Source of the DNA: Methanohalophilus euhalobius
GTDB taxonomy: Archaea > Halobacteriota > Methanosarcinia > Methanosarcinales > Methanosarcinaceae
Reading direction: 5' to 3'
Assembly (NCBI RefSeq): GCF_900215215.1
Contig: NZ_OBDR01000002.1
Coordinates: forward strand, 1 to 64,000
Length of the DNA: 64,000 nucleotides
Shown: one piece after another, positions 55,978 to 64,000 of the stretch
How positions within the stretch are numbered: position 1 is the first letter of the stretch
How the letters are laid out: each line of letters opens with the position of its first letter
Position numbers and translations under genes: made by a program
Notes under the pieces: model-generated
What the model was told of the DNA's origin: nothing
What the model saw: the letters and a program-made list of their open reading frames with translations, nothing else
The model's database searches: none

Positions 55978-56892
55978 ATGGTAAAAACCGAAAAATTCAT
56001 TCCAAAAGCAATCGAGAAAATAAAAGCCAAAGCGCAGGGCAAAACGATCATCGCCCTCTCGGGAGGTGTTGACAGTTCCGTATGTGCAATCCTTGCACAC
56101 CGTGCAATTGGTGATAATCTGATACCGATCTATATAGACACGGGTCTTATGAGAAAAGGTGAAACCGAACGAATAAAGGGAATATTCGGTGACATGAATC
56201 TCCAAATCATCGATGCAAAGGATCGTTTCCTTGACAGCCTGGTGGGAATCAAGGACCCAGAAGAAAAAAGAAAAGCTGTCGGTGAGACTTTCATTCGTGT
56301 CTTTGAAGAAGAAGCACTCGGTGTTGAGGCAGAATGTCTGATCCAGGGGACCATATACCCGGATAAGATTGAATCCGATGGTGGTATCAAGTCTCATCAC
56401 AACGTAGGCGGCCTGCCCGAACATATCAATTTCAAACATATTATAGAACCTATTGATGACCTCTACAAGGACGAGGTAAGGGAAGTCGCTCATGCGCTCG
56501 AACTGCCAGAAGAAATCTGTGAAAGAATGCCTTTCCCGGGACCGGGACTTTCAGTAAGGATAATCGGAGAAGTTACAAGAGAAAAGATCGAAGTTGTCAG
56601 AGAAGCAAATGCGATTGTGGAAGAAGAACTGCTTGAACAGTTCTTCCCCTGGCAAACATTCGCGGCAGTTTTGGGCAAAGGGACCGGCGTAAAAGGCGAC
56701 CTAAGGGTACATGGCTGGATCGTTGCAGTGCGCGCAGTAGGTTCAAGAGATGGTATGACCGCAGAGGCCCTGGATTTACCCTGGGATACCCTCAGAAAAA
56801 TCAGCTCGCGCATAACCGGGGAAATCCCCACAGCAGCAAGAGTTGTCTATGACATAACACCAAAACCACCTGCTACTATCGAGTTCGAATGA
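55978..56892 (+). CDS. guaAb: GMP synthase, PP-ATPase subunit (GuaAb)
   Basis: Archaea split GMP synthase into a glutaminase and this ATP-pyrophosphatase subunit. The 304-residue protein has [20 protein letters not shown] (PP-loop), [39 protein letters not shown] and the dimerisation domain from [16 protein letters not shown] to [11 protein letters not shown] 55978 starts MVKTEKFI. It overlaps the RaSEA gene by four bases. Confidence 0.95.
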   Translation: MVKTEKFIPKAIEKIKAKAQGKTIIALSGGVDSSVCAILAHRAIGDNLIPIYIDTGLMRKGETERIKGIFGDMNLQIIDAKDRFLDSLVGIKDPEEKRKAVGETFIRVFEEEALGVEAECLIQGTIYPDKIESDGGIKSHHNVGGLPEHINFKHIIEPIDDLYKDEVREVAHALELPEEICERMPFPGPGLSVRIIGEVTREKIEVVREANAIVEEELLEQFFPWQTFAAVLGKGTGVKGDLRVHGWIVAVRAVGSRDGMTAEALDLPWDTLRKISSRITGEIPTAARVVYDITPKPPATIEFE

Positions 56893-57929
56893 ATCTTAAT
56901 GATAGAATACTGGAAATTAGACAGCAGCAACGCATAAAAAAGGCTCCAAACAATGAGCCTGCTGCTGTCTGGACAGGCAAAGATCTTCTTCAAGGAGAAA
57001 TAACAGATACCCTAACCCTTATTTTCAAGACCTGTGGATGCTGGTGGGGGATAAAAGGAGGGTGTACAATGTGTGGTTTTGTTTATGACAGAGCCTCCAC
57101 ACCTCCATCAGCTGAAGACCTATTGCAGCAGTACGAAAAAGCACTTGAGCGTTCTTCCGGATTGCAGGAATTCATAGTAAAAATATTCACATCCGGCAGT
57201 TTCCTGGATGAAAAGGAAATTGATGCACAAGTCAGAGAAACCCTACTGAATAAAATGGAAGCAGACGAAAGGATCAAGAAAGTAATTGTAGAAACCCGGC
57301 CCGAATTTGTAACAGAAGATACCCTTGCTTCCTGCACAGAAGTGCTAAAAAACACCGGATTTGAAATCGCTATTGGTCTTGAGACAAGCAGTGATTTAAT
57401 ACGCAAACGTTCCATAAACAAGGGTTTTACCTATGCAGGTTTTTCCCGTGCGGCACAACTTGCTCATGAGAAAGGTGTTACTGTTAAGGCATACCTGCTT
57501 CTCAAACCACCCTTTTTGTCAGAAATCGAAGGAATGAACGACATTATAGATACGATAAATGATATTGCCGGCCTGGTTGACACGGTCTCCATAAACCTGT
57601 GTAATGTCCAGAGAGGAACTTTTGTGGAACGCCTATGGGAAAGAAACCAATACAGACCGCCCTGGCTATGGAGTGTTGTCCGGATACTCATGGAGTCCAA
57701 AAAGAATCACCCTGATCTTGTAATCACATCGGATCCCGTCGGAGCCGGCTCAAAGCGTGGACCTCATAACTGCAGGGAATGCAGCCACATGGTTGCCGAT
57801 ACGATCAGGGAATATTCCCTCACACAGGATATCGCGATATTGGAAGACCTCAACTGTGATTGCAAGGAAGAATGGGAAAAAGTACTGGAACTTGACGGGT
57901 TAACCTTTGGCTGCCCCATCAAATCCTGA
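56889..57929 (+). CDS. raSEA: Archaeosine synthase radical SAM subunit RaSEA
   Basis: A 346-residue radical SAM protein. The cysteine motif is in [17 protein letters not shown], followed by [49 protein letters not shown] and a C-terminal cysteine cluster ([19 protein letters not shown]). This is the TIGR01210 family, RaSEA, which works with ArcS to turn the lysine-modified preQ0 base of tRNA into archaeosine. Coupling to the GMP synthase gene is sensible, since the pathway begins with GTP; no ArcS gene is in the window. Confidence 0.88.
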   Translation: MNLNDRILEIRQQQRIKKAPNNEPAAVWTGKDLLQGEITDTLTLIFKTCGCWWGIKGGCTMCGFVYDRASTPPSAEDLLQQYEKALERSSGLQEFIVKIFTSGSFLDEKEIDAQVRETLLNKMEADERIKKVIVETRPEFVTEDTLASCTEVLKNTGFEIAIGLETSSDLIRKRSINKGFTYAGFSRAAQLAHEKGVTVKAYLLLKPPFLSEIEGMNDIIDTINDIAGLVDTVSINLCNVQRGTFVERLWERNQYRPPWLWSVVRILMESKKNHPDLVITSDPVGAGSKRGPHNCRECSHMVADTIREYSLTQDIAILEDLNCDCKEEWEKVLELDGLTFGCPIKS

Positions 57930-57933
57930 AAAC

Positions 57934-58821
57934 TTAAAATACCATAGTGCCTATCCCGCCATCTGTAAACAGTTCCAGAAGGATGGAATGGGGCACACTT
58001 CCATTTATTATATGCACCCTTTCTACACCGTTTTCTACACTTGTGGATGCACTGCGCATTTTGGGGATCATACCGCCACCAATAATTCCCTCATCAATCA
58101 GATCCTCTACCTGAGGTGCAAGCACCCGTGAAATCCTTGTCGTAGTGTCTGAAGGATCCCTCATAAGTCCTGCCACATCAGTCATTAGAATGAGTTTTTT
58201 GGCCTGCAGGGATTTGGCAATATCTCCGGCAACCGTATCTGCATTGATATTCAGGGCATTGCCCTCATTATCCACAGCAATCGGAGAGATCACAGGTATG
58301 TAGCCCTGATTTGTCACTATATGGATCAATTCCGTATTGATTATTTCGGTATCTCCAACCCACCCCAGGTCCACACTGTGCTCTATATCCTCTATCATAA
58401 CCCTCTGGGCAGGTTTTTTGCGAGCCATTATCATTTTCCCGTCTTTTCCGGAAAGACCCACACCTTTTGCACCGTGCTGACCAATCAGGGACACAATTTT
58501 CGTATTGATGCTGCCTACAAGGACCATACGGGCAATTTCCATGGTCTCGTCATCAGTAATACGCAAGCCGCCTACAAATTCGGGTTTCTTGCCCATCTGC
58601 TCCATTTTTTCAGTAATTTCAGGTCCGCCGCCATGTACGATTACCGGATGTATTCCCACGAATCTGAGAAGCACAATGTCCTCAACAATTGCACTCATTA
58701 TTTCGGGGTCTACCATTGCGTGCCCTCCAACCTTTATCACCATAAATGAATCATAGAATTCACGAATGTAGGGAAGGGCTTCAATCAATATATTTTCCTT
58801 CTTATACGAGCCTTCTGACAT
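57934..58821 (-). CDS. argB: Acetylglutamate kinase
   Basis: Second step of arginine synthesis. The 295-residue amino-acid kinase has VIKVGGHAMVD (phosphate loop), HPVIVHGGGPEITEKMEQMG, NINADTVAGDIAKSLQAKKL and GGMIPKMRSASTSVENGVERVHIINGSVPHSILLELFTDGGIGTMV. ATG 58821 gives MSEGSYKKE. An ArgA-like acetyltransferase is encoded 3.4 kb away. Confidence 0.96.
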   Translation of the reverse strand: MSEGSYKKENILIEALPYIREFYDSFMVIKVGGHAMVDPEIMSAIVEDIVLLRFVGIHPVIVHGGGPEITEKMEQMGKKPEFVGGLRITDDETMEIARMVLVGSINTKIVSLIGQHGAKGVGLSGKDGKMIMARKKPAQRVMIEDIEHSVDLGWVGDTEIINTELIHIVTNQGYIPVISPIAVDNEGNALNINADTVAGDIAKSLQAKKLILMTDVAGLMRDPSDTTTRISRVLAPQVEDLIDEGIIGGGMIPKMRSASTSVENGVERVHIINGSVPHSILLELFTDGGIGTMVF

Positions 58822-58924
58822 AAAGGCTACATAGGAAAACAATGCTTTAAACTTTTTGTAAAGAAAAATAGATAAACAAGGGGATAACCCCTATATGAGT
58901 ATAATAAGAAAGTAATAGAAATAA

Positions 58925-59227
58925 TCAGACTTGCTCAAGTTTGATTATGCCTGGTTTTTCTTTTCTTACAAAAGGCTTGTTGATTTTGTCAGGCATCCAG
59001 TCTGGTTTGTTCTTGGGAGCATCAACTTCCTCTTTCCAACCATAGAAAACATGGACTTTCTTGGTCCCCCTTTCACGGAGCATAATTTTTTCAGGGTTTT
59101 TCTTGGTGCCTTTACCACGGTTTGCAACTTTAAGAGCTGCCTGTCTTGGTTGCTTTCCTGTAAATACTCCATGTTCGTTTCCTTTTTCATCCCTTAATAC
59201 AAAATTTCTCGGTTCTGACTTAGACAT
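58925..59227 (-). CDS. Chromosomal protein MC1
   Basis: MC1 is the small basic DNA-bending protein of Methanosarcinales and haloarchaea. The 100-residue sequence has NFVLRDEKGNEHGVFTGKQP, RQAALKVANRGKGTKKNPEK, LRERGTKKVHVFYGWKEEVD and PDWMPDKINKPFVRKEKPGI, all diagnostic. It has about 24% lysine plus arginine. It is divergent from mptA across a 242-base A/T-rich gap in which I see no gene. Confidence 0.96.
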   Translation of the reverse strand: MSKSEPRNFVLRDEKGNEHGVFTGKQPRQAALKVANRGKGTKKNPEKIMLRERGTKKVHVFYGWKEEVDAPKNKPDWMPDKINKPFVRKEKPGIIKLEQV

Positions 59228-59469
59228 TTAATCACCTTGTCCACCGTTACCGGTTATTGATTAGTTGTAATGTTGTTGTATATATAATTAACTTTTAATG
59301 TTGCCTTTTGATAATGATTTGAATGAAAACCGACCAAAAGGGTTAATGCACAGTAGTAAACACATACAATAAATTCGTCAACAAAACATTTACATGCGAT
59401 GAATAAGTTTCAATTATAGTTTCAATTACAATCAATTTATTTTACTTAACCCGTTTAGAGGTCATTTAA

Positions 59470-60423
59470 ATGGAACTCCCAGTATTAGAATTACCAGATG
59501 TTCAGGCAAATAAACCAAAAATACCGATAAACCTCACCAGAGTCGGTGTAACCGACGTGAAAAAACTGGTCGAGATCAAGAGAAAAGATAAAAGACCAAT
59601 AGTCCTTATATCTACTTTCGATATTTTTGTTGATCTGCCTTCCGACAGGAAAGGAGCAAACCTTTCACGTAATTTTGAAGCTATAGATGAGGTTCTCGAA
59701 AAGGCAGTCAATATGCCTGTTTATGAGATAGAAGAACTTTGCGGAGATGTTGCACAAAATCTTCTCACAAGACATGAATATGCCACTCAGGCAGAAGTGA
59801 TCATGAAAAGTGAGTACGTGATCAAACGTGAAGCGCCTGTGAATAAAATGCAATGTCAGGAAGTTGTCGATATATTCGCAGAATCCTTTGCAACCCGTGA
59901 TGAAGAAAACAACATCGAAGTCAAGAAACTTATTGGTTCAGAAGTTGTAGGAATGACCGCATGCCCCTGTGCACAGGAAATTATGCGGGATAAGGCCATG
60001 AAAGAGCTTACAGAACTTGGAGTGAATGAGAAGACCATATCCCTTTTCCTCAAAAGGATGCCAATGCCCACCCACAACCAGCGAGGCAGGGGTATAATTT
60101 CTATCCAGACAAAGTGTGATGTCGAAGTGTCTCTGGAAGAGATAATAAAGGTTATCGAAAACTCCATGAGTTCAAATGTCTTCGAATTATTGAAGCGCCA
60201 GGACGAAGCTTTTGTGGTAGAAACCGCTCACAGAAATCCAAAATTCGTGGAAGACTGTGTGAGAACAATGGCACAGAAAGTTGTAGAAAAGTTCCCCCAC
60301 CTACCCGATGATGCTGTAATAACTATTAAACAGATAAATGAGGAAAGCATACACAGGCATAATGCATTTGCCGAAAGGGTTGCGGATTTCAGTGATCTCA
60401 AAAATGAGATTGCAAATAGTTAA
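59470..60423 (+). CDS. mptA: GTP cyclohydrolase MptA
   Basis: MptA opens the methanopterin route by making 7,8-dihydroneopterin 2',3'-cyclic phosphate from GTP. The 317-residue protein belongs to the COG1469/FolE2-type family: [55 protein letters not shown] (metal-site Cys), [13 protein letters not shown] (His) and a C-terminal [26 protein letters not shown] precedes the ATG. It is co-transcribed with a DUF2098 gene. Confidence 0.95.
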   Translation: MELPVLELPDVQANKPKIPINLTRVGVTDVKKLVEIKRKDKRPIVLISTFDIFVDLPSDRKGANLSRNFEAIDEVLEKAVNMPVYEIEELCGDVAQNLLTRHEYATQAEVIMKSEYVIKREAPVNKMQCQEVVDIFAESFATRDEENNIEVKKLIGSEVVGMTACPCAQEIMRDKAMKELTELGVNEKTISLFLKRMPMPTHNQRGRGIISIQTKCDVEVSLEEIIKVIENSMSSNVFELLKRQDEAFVVETAHRNPKFVEDCVRTMAQKVVEKFPHLPDDAVITIKQINEESIHRHNAFAERVADFSDLKNEIANS

Positions 60424-60437
60424 AGAAGGCAATATAA

Positions 60438-60749
60438 ATGGAACAAATACAAACATCTGACATCGACGGTCACCCCCTTGAAAAAGGCATGGTGGTGAGA
60501 TATCTCAATACTGGAACTCTGGGAGAAATCGTCGATATAAAGGAAGATGATGAAGGCACATGGGCCCTGATGAATACCACAGACCTTTACTACAGGGTCG
60601 ATACCTTGAAAGTATCAGACGAAAAAGTAGGAAAAAGGGGAGAAAAAGAATACAGTGCAAGCGATGTAAAGGATTACCTGCTCAGCCAGGACGAGGAAGC
60701 CTCTTCAGGAAATCTGGAGAATGTATATCAGTCCACTGGAGGGGGCTGA
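60438..60749 (+). CDS. DUF2098 family protein
   Basis: A 103-residue methanogen protein of the DUF2098 family: GHPLEKGMVVRYLNTGTLGE followed by IVDIKEDDEGTWALMNTTDL and a charged C-terminal tail. The short beta-rich core looks like an SH3-like barrel. The function is unknown. It follows mptA by 14 bases, which hints at a link to pterin metabolism but proves nothing. Confidence 0.82.
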   Translation: MEQIQTSDIDGHPLEKGMVVRYLNTGTLGEIVDIKEDDEGTWALMNTTDLYYRVDTLKVSDEKVGKRGEKEYSASDVKDYLLSQDEEASSGNLENVYQSTGGG

Positions 60750-61691
60750 TTACAATAAACCCTCTTTCTCAAGCAACGTAAGGGAGCGCATCCATTCACC
60801 CCGGGGCTCCCTTGAAGTACCTACTACAAGCCTTTTTTTATGTCCCAGCTCCTCAACCACTCCCCTTGCTTCTATTCTTTCTCCTGTTAATGCCTGACCC
60901 GAATAGGTGTGCGTGTATGAAAGGATATGGTCTATCTCCTCATGATCAATTTTATACAACGCAGGATTATCAAAAGCAAATGTCGCATCTGTAACAGTAG
61001 CTTTTATTTGTATATGCTTGGTATCTGTCCCCCTTTCCAGGGGCTGATGTATCTGATCCCAATCTCTTGTGAAGAGGAGATCAAAATAGGTACCATTTAC
61101 CATTCCACGATTTCCTTTTCTCAATTCATGCAGAAGAAACTCATCATATGAAATTTCAGGAGAGCGTTTTCTGTAAATACGTTGCCACATATTCTCATCG
61201 ATTGCCTCAATAAGGGAACTGGATAGTTTTGCCCTGTTTATGGCATCACGTGCCTTAAACCAGTCCGGCCCGTAAATCACAAAATCAATATCAGACATGT
61301 CATTTTGTAAACCAGGGAGGATTGAACCGGTAACTCCCTGTTTGCTCATAGGTATACCAGCATCAGAAAGAACCGTAACAATTGTTTTGATTTGTTCATC
61401 CGAGTCAACTACTTCAGGCACCCGATCTACAGGGCTGAGAATTTCTGAAATCCGTTCCTGTGGAATTATATGTACATCAGCTATCCAATCCGGGTGATGC
61501 TTGCGCATGTAATCAAAAGAATCGGCGAAATCGTATTTCCTGTACTTCATTCCGTTTGCAAATCGATTCCCCTCCTCATCCGGAGCATACCTTAGTATTC
61601 CCCTTATACCGTCGGGGTGGAAATAATCGACTACCGAAAAAAAACAGTCTTCATCTGTACGTACAAAATCCCTTAATCTGGTCCTGATCAT
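60750..61691 (-). CDS. Predicted nucleotidyltransferase, COG1665-like
   Basis: A 313-residue archaeal protein. A polymerase-beta-like nucleotidyltransferase core sits in the middle: GVTGSILPGLQNDMSDIDFVIYGPDWFKA, with the SD-x-D metal pair, and FDLLFTRDWDQ as the third acidic strand. The N-terminal domain, RTRLRDFVRTDEDCFFSVVD and GIRGILRYAPDEEGNRF, is shared by COG1665 proteins. The substrate is unknown. It converges on DUF2098 with no gap. Confidence 0.78.
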   Translation of the reverse strand: MIRTRLRDFVRTDEDCFFSVVDYFHPDGIRGILRYAPDEEGNRFANGMKYRKYDFADSFDYMRKHHPDWIADVHIIPQERISEILSPVDRVPEVVDSDEQIKTIVTVLSDAGIPMSKQGVTGSILPGLQNDMSDIDFVIYGPDWFKARDAINRAKLSSSLIEAIDENMWQRIYRKRSPEISYDEFLLHELRKGNRGMVNGTYFDLLFTRDWDQIHQPLERGTDTKHIQIKATVTDATFAFDNPALYKIDHEEIDHILSYTHTYSGQALTGERIEARGVVEELGHKKRLVVGTSREPRGEWMRSLTLLEKEGLL

Positions 61692-61739
61692 CCATAGCCT
61701 TCCTTTATTAAATGCAAGAGTGAAATCATGATAAATAAA

Positions 61740-62210
61740 TTACAAATACCTGAGCAAGGCAATTTCATTGCAATCCGGGAATTTTGGACATTTTATGCAA
61801 CCTACCCATACCTTATGCGGCAGTGATGCCTTTTCAACTTTTGAAAAACCCTGTCTTTCAAAAAATTCCGGCACGTAAGTAAGGGTAAATGCTCTTTTCA
61901 CCCCGATGTTTTTCCCCTCTTCGATACTGGTATCCAGTAGTATCGACCCAATGCCCATTCCAGTGTGTTCGGGTTTAACAGCAAAAGACAGGATTTCGGC
62001 CAGATCTTCCCATACAACCTGAAGAGCACAGCAACCAATCACTTCACCATTTTCCTCATAAACATAAAAATTCCTTATGTTTTCATATAGTTCCCCCACA
62101 GAGCGGGGTAACATAATCTCTTTTTTCGCATAGCTGTTTATGAGGTCTTTCATGGGAGTTACATCCTCAATTACAGCCTTACGAATTATACCCGGTAACT
62201 GCTTATGGAT
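61740..62210 (-). CDS. GNAT acetyltransferase, ArgA-like (COG1246); start uncertain
   Basis: The core IIRKAVIEDVTPMKDLINSYA, LPRSVGELYENIRNFYVYEE and CCALQVVWEDLAEILSFAVK is followed by HTGMGIGSILLDTSIEEGK. The protein ends LTYVPEFFERQGFSKVEKAS, then LPHKVWVGCIKCPKFPDCNE. This matches the short N-acetylglutamate-synthase-like group, so it may supply acetylglutamate to ArgB. No ATG/GTG/TTG lies close to the conserved start. GGAGG at 62219-62223 points to ATC 62208-62210 as the initiator; a TTG at 62255 would add 15 unconserved residues. Confidence 0.78.
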   Translation of the reverse strand: MHKQLPGIIRKAVIEDVTPMKDLINSYAKKEIMLPRSVGELYENIRNFYVYEENGEVIGCCALQVVWEDLAEILSFAVKPEHTGMGIGSILLDTSIEEGKNIGVKRAFTLTYVPEFFERQGFSKVEKASLPHKVWVGCIKCPKFPDCNEIALLRYL

Positions 62211-62289
62211 ATTAGATTCCTCCGAAATAATAGCATGAATGGTACGAATGAACAAAAGATAAATAAAAATATCGAGTCAAAATTGTAAT

Positions 62290-62321
62290 AACCCTGTCTG
62301 GAAGTTGCAGGTGACAGGGCT
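62290..62321 (-). terminator. Hairpin downstream of the DUF1699 gene
   Basis: CCCTGTC (62292-62298) pairs with GACAGGG (62313-62319) around a 14-base loop, with partial pairing of the flanks. It lies about 45 bases past the DUF1699 stop on the minus strand, followed by a weak T-rich stretch. It could be a terminator or part of a short untranslated RNA. Confidence 0.35.
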
Positions 62322-62364
62322 AAAGAATATAAAAATTGCAAATAATACTTATAAAAAACTATAA

Positions 62365-62640
62365 TCACTCTTCAGAATCGATTTCCTTATACATTGAGAT
62401 ACCAGTACTTTTCAGGTCACCTTCAAGTAACTCAACATCTTCCATTTCAAGGAATTTAATTGCCACATCTGACAGAGTTTTCCTGTAGGATGAAGGCAAT
62501 TGCAGAGCCCTTAAACCCTTGCATCTGGTGATAATCTGCATAATATCCGTATTGCTCGGCCTGAAAGAAAGATGTACAACTTCTTCATCTTCTTTAAGAG
62601 TTTCAATCTCATATTTGGAATTCAACATCCTTATTCTCAT
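62365..62640 (-). CDS. DUF1699 family protein
   Basis: A 91-residue protein, MRIRMLNSKYEIETLKEDEE, then VVHLSFRPSNTDIMQIITRC and LRALQLPSSYRKTLSDVAIK, then FLEMEDVELLEGD. This is the methanogen DUF1699 pattern, with no known function. ATG 62640 is preceded by GAGGTGAG. Several paralogues are usual in Methanosarcinales. Confidence 0.82.
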   Translation of the reverse strand: MRIRMLNSKYEIETLKEDEEVVHLSFRPSNTDIMQIITRCKGLRALQLPSSYRKTLSDVAIKFLEMEDVELLEGDLKSTGISMYKEIDSEE

Positions 62641-62810
62641 CAACTCACCTCTATGAATTAATCGATATTGCGCAAATACATATAGTATTCTTTGTATAAC
62701 AATATATAATTCGTACTTCATAGTATTTAATTACAATAGAGAATAGAAGAATTTACAAACTTAGGTATAAAAAGAAATACAATATAATAAATTACATAAT
62801 AAGAGAATGG

Positions 62811-62885
62811 CGGGCGTGAAGGGAGTTGAACCCCTGACTTACAGCTTAGGAGGCTGCCGCCATATCCTGGCTAGGCCACACGCCC
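62811..62885 (-). tRNA. tRNA-Arg (anticodon CCT)
   Basis: On the minus strand the 75 bases fold as a tRNA. The acceptor pairs GGGCGTG with CACGCCC, plus a G discriminator. The D stem is GCC/GGC, the anticodon stem GCAGC/GCTGT has loop CTCCTAA (anticodon CCT, reading AGG), and the T arm is AGGGG-TTCAACT-CCCTT. No CCA is encoded and no intron is seen. A TATA-like AGTATAAATG lies about 35 bases upstream. Confidence 0.95.
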
Positions 62886-62957
62886 GCTTCCGACACATGC
62901 TGAATGTAAAAACAATCATTTATACTTATTGGTAAAACTGAATCCCAGAAAATTCTT

Positions 62958-63350
62958 TCAGTCAAATTTGATGGAATACGGTTTAATGTCAAGTACAGGA
63001 GTGCCATCTATGGCATCCAGGCCTTCCACTTCCAGGGTTAATCCGTCGACTGAAAGAAGGTTTACCGTTGTTATCCCTATACTATTTGGCCTATGGGGAC
63101 TGCGGGTGGCAAATACCCCCACCAATTTACCATCGGTTCGACGCTTTTGCTTTAATTTATAGCCTTGACTTTTGTCAAACTGAAACAATATCTGGATTTT
63201 CTTAAATTCATCAACTCCATCCAGGGCTTCTGCAAAATCAGGATAGATTTCAATAAAGGAAATTGATGAATACATTTTTTCATCAAATACAGGTTCCTTA
63301 AAGGTACTTTTCACATAACCAACAGATTCCGGAAAACATATGTTTTTCAT
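62958..63350 (-). CDS. trmO: tRNA (t6A37) N6-methyltransferase TrmO
   Basis: A 130-residue protein of the TrmO/UPF0066 family that methylates threonylcarbamoyladenosine in tRNA. Seen: VGYVKSTFKEP (start of the barrel), FAEALDGVDEFKKIQILFQF, then the diagnostic GVFATRSPHRPNSIGITTVNLL and TPVLDIKPY. It lies beside the tRNA-Arg gene on the same strand. Confidence 0.92.
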   Translation of the reverse strand: MKNICFPESVGYVKSTFKEPVFDEKMYSSISFIEIYPDFAEALDGVDEFKKIQILFQFDKSQGYKLKQKRRTDGKLVGVFATRSPHRPNSIGITTVNLLSVDGLTLEVEGLDAIDGTPVLDIKPYSIKFD

Positions 63351-63426
63351 GTCTCAATCATACCTGCTATCAAATAAAAATATAACGGAAACATTTTTGA
63401 GATTTACCTGCAGGATTTATGGCTGC

Positions 63427-63608
63427 TTAATCCATCAACAAAAGAGCCTTATTTGGACAATGAGAAACACATTGCTCACAAGCATTACACTTTTGTATGT
63501 CTATTTGAACGCATCCGGAACTATAAAATTTGCATTCTCAATGCAAATAGATATACATTTTCTACAGCCTTTGCAGCCGAATACGGCTACATGTGACCCA
63601 GGTACCAT
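63427..63608 (-). pseudogene. 2[4Fe-4S] ferredoxin split by a -1 frameshift
   Basis: From ATG 63608 the frame reads MVPGSHVAVFGCKGCRKCIS, then ICIENANFIVPDAFK and stops at TAG. The first CxxCxxCxxxC cluster is thus intact. The -1 frame continues VQIDIQKCNACEQCVSHCPN, then KALLLMD and TAA, giving the second cluster. Together they make a 60-residue two-cluster ferredoxin of normal size. A single-base indel near 63520-63530 explains the break; sequencing error or programmed slippage are alternatives. Confidence 0.7.
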
Positions 63609-63685
63609 GAAATGATGACTGATTTCATATTAGTTAATCGATGGGTAAAGAAAAAGTTATATACTTATATATTCATGCAAAAGCA

Positions 63686-64000
63686 ATGGCAAATATCCAG
63701 CAAGCAGAAGCAGGCTCTTTTTACAGTTATCTTTCAACCGGTTGCAAAATGTGCCGCGATGGTGCAAAAATGGTATTGTACATAACCGGTCGTTGCGGTA
63801 AGAATTGTTTCTATTGTCCGCTATCAGAAGAGAGAAAAGGCGATGCCGCATATGCCAATGAAAGGAAAGTGCAATGCGATGATGAAGTAATAGAAGAAAG
63901 CATGCGTATGCAGGCCCTGGGAACAGGAATTACGGGTGGTGAACCACTCCTTGAAATGGGAAAGGTCCTGCATTACATCCATCTACTGAAAAGCACATTC
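63686..64000 (+). CDS. Radical SAM protein, COG2108-like (C-terminus outside window)
   Basis: The first 105 codons read MANIQQAEAGSFYSYLSTGC, then VLYITGRCGKNCFYCPLSEERKG. The second part holds the radical SAM CxxxCxxC cluster, and GTGITGGEPLLEMGK (the GGE motif) follows. This matches archaeal COG2108 enzymes of unknown reaction. The frame is open to the window edge. Confidence 0.85.
   Translation, partial: MANIQQAEAGSFYSYLSTGCKMCRDGAKMVLYITGRCGKNCFYCPLSEERKGDAAYANERKVQCDDEVIEESMRMQALGTGITGGEPLLEMGKVLHYIHLLKSTF

Noticed and set aside
63515-63535. TAG in the ferredoxin gene as a second pyrrolysine codon
   Set aside because: The frame after this TAG has no cysteine cluster; the real continuation is in the -1 frame.

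Overview
The window comes from a methanogenic archaeon, most likely a methylotrophic member of the Methanosarcinales (Methanohalophilus, Methanolobus or Methanococcoides type). Reasons: archaeal ribosomal proteins and factors (L31e, L39e, S17e, S19e, L18a/LX, aIF6, TFE, NMD3, prefoldin alpha), chromosomal protein MC1, the pterin enzyme MptA, a hexulose-6-phosphate synthase/RraA fusion, and DUF1699, DUF2098 and DUF2111 proteins. I read the stop codons of about 63 intact genes and found TGA or TAA every time, never TAG. That fits a lineage that decodes UAG as pyrrolysine.

Bases 1-18,140 are accessory. After a truncated cupin gene comes a type I-B (Cst/Tneap-like) CRISPR-Cas locus in an unusual order: cas6-cas4-cas1-cas2, a leader, a 7.8-kb array of 117 repeats and 116 spacers, then cas8(cst1)-cas7(cst2)-cas5-cas3. 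cas3 has one in-frame TAG inside its HD nuclease domain and is otherwise open from end to end, so it is either a pyrrolysine-containing Cas3 or an amber-killed one. cas1 has no ATG/GTG/TTG at its proper start; it follows cas4 in the same frame after a TGA and probably starts at ATT. A MITE and an IS5-type insertion sequence follow.

Bases 18,287-21,584 hold NMD3, an ATP-grasp enzyme, TFE and an HD hydrolase. Bases 21,600-24,035 are a decay zone with a PHP-domain remnant, a frameshifted carboxymuconolactone-decarboxylase-like gene, IS debris that includes the parent of the MITE, and a live wrbA. Bases 24,036-33,749 carry a FetAB-type transporter, sfsA, a PPP phosphatase, a likely new structured RNA in front of tsr3, topA, a beta-CASP nuclease, mobA and a DUF2148 gene.

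Bases 33,753-49,508 are core genome: DUF460, rio2, DUF2111, trxB and a thioredoxin, trpCBA behind a helically phased TGTACA-type operator, an ftsY-pfdA-L18a-aIF6-L31e-L39e translation/secretion cluster on the minus strand, PDCD5 and S19e, purA, then S17e-dapA-dapB. Bases 49,510-64,000 hold pyrBI, the hps fusion with a prepilin-type peptidase, recQ, a dead IS6-type element, guaAb-raSEA (GMP and archaeosine synthesis), argB, MC1, mptA-DUF2098, a nucleotidyltransferase, an ArgA-like acetyltransferase, tRNA-Arg(CCT), trmO, a frameshifted ferredoxin and the start of a radical SAM gene.
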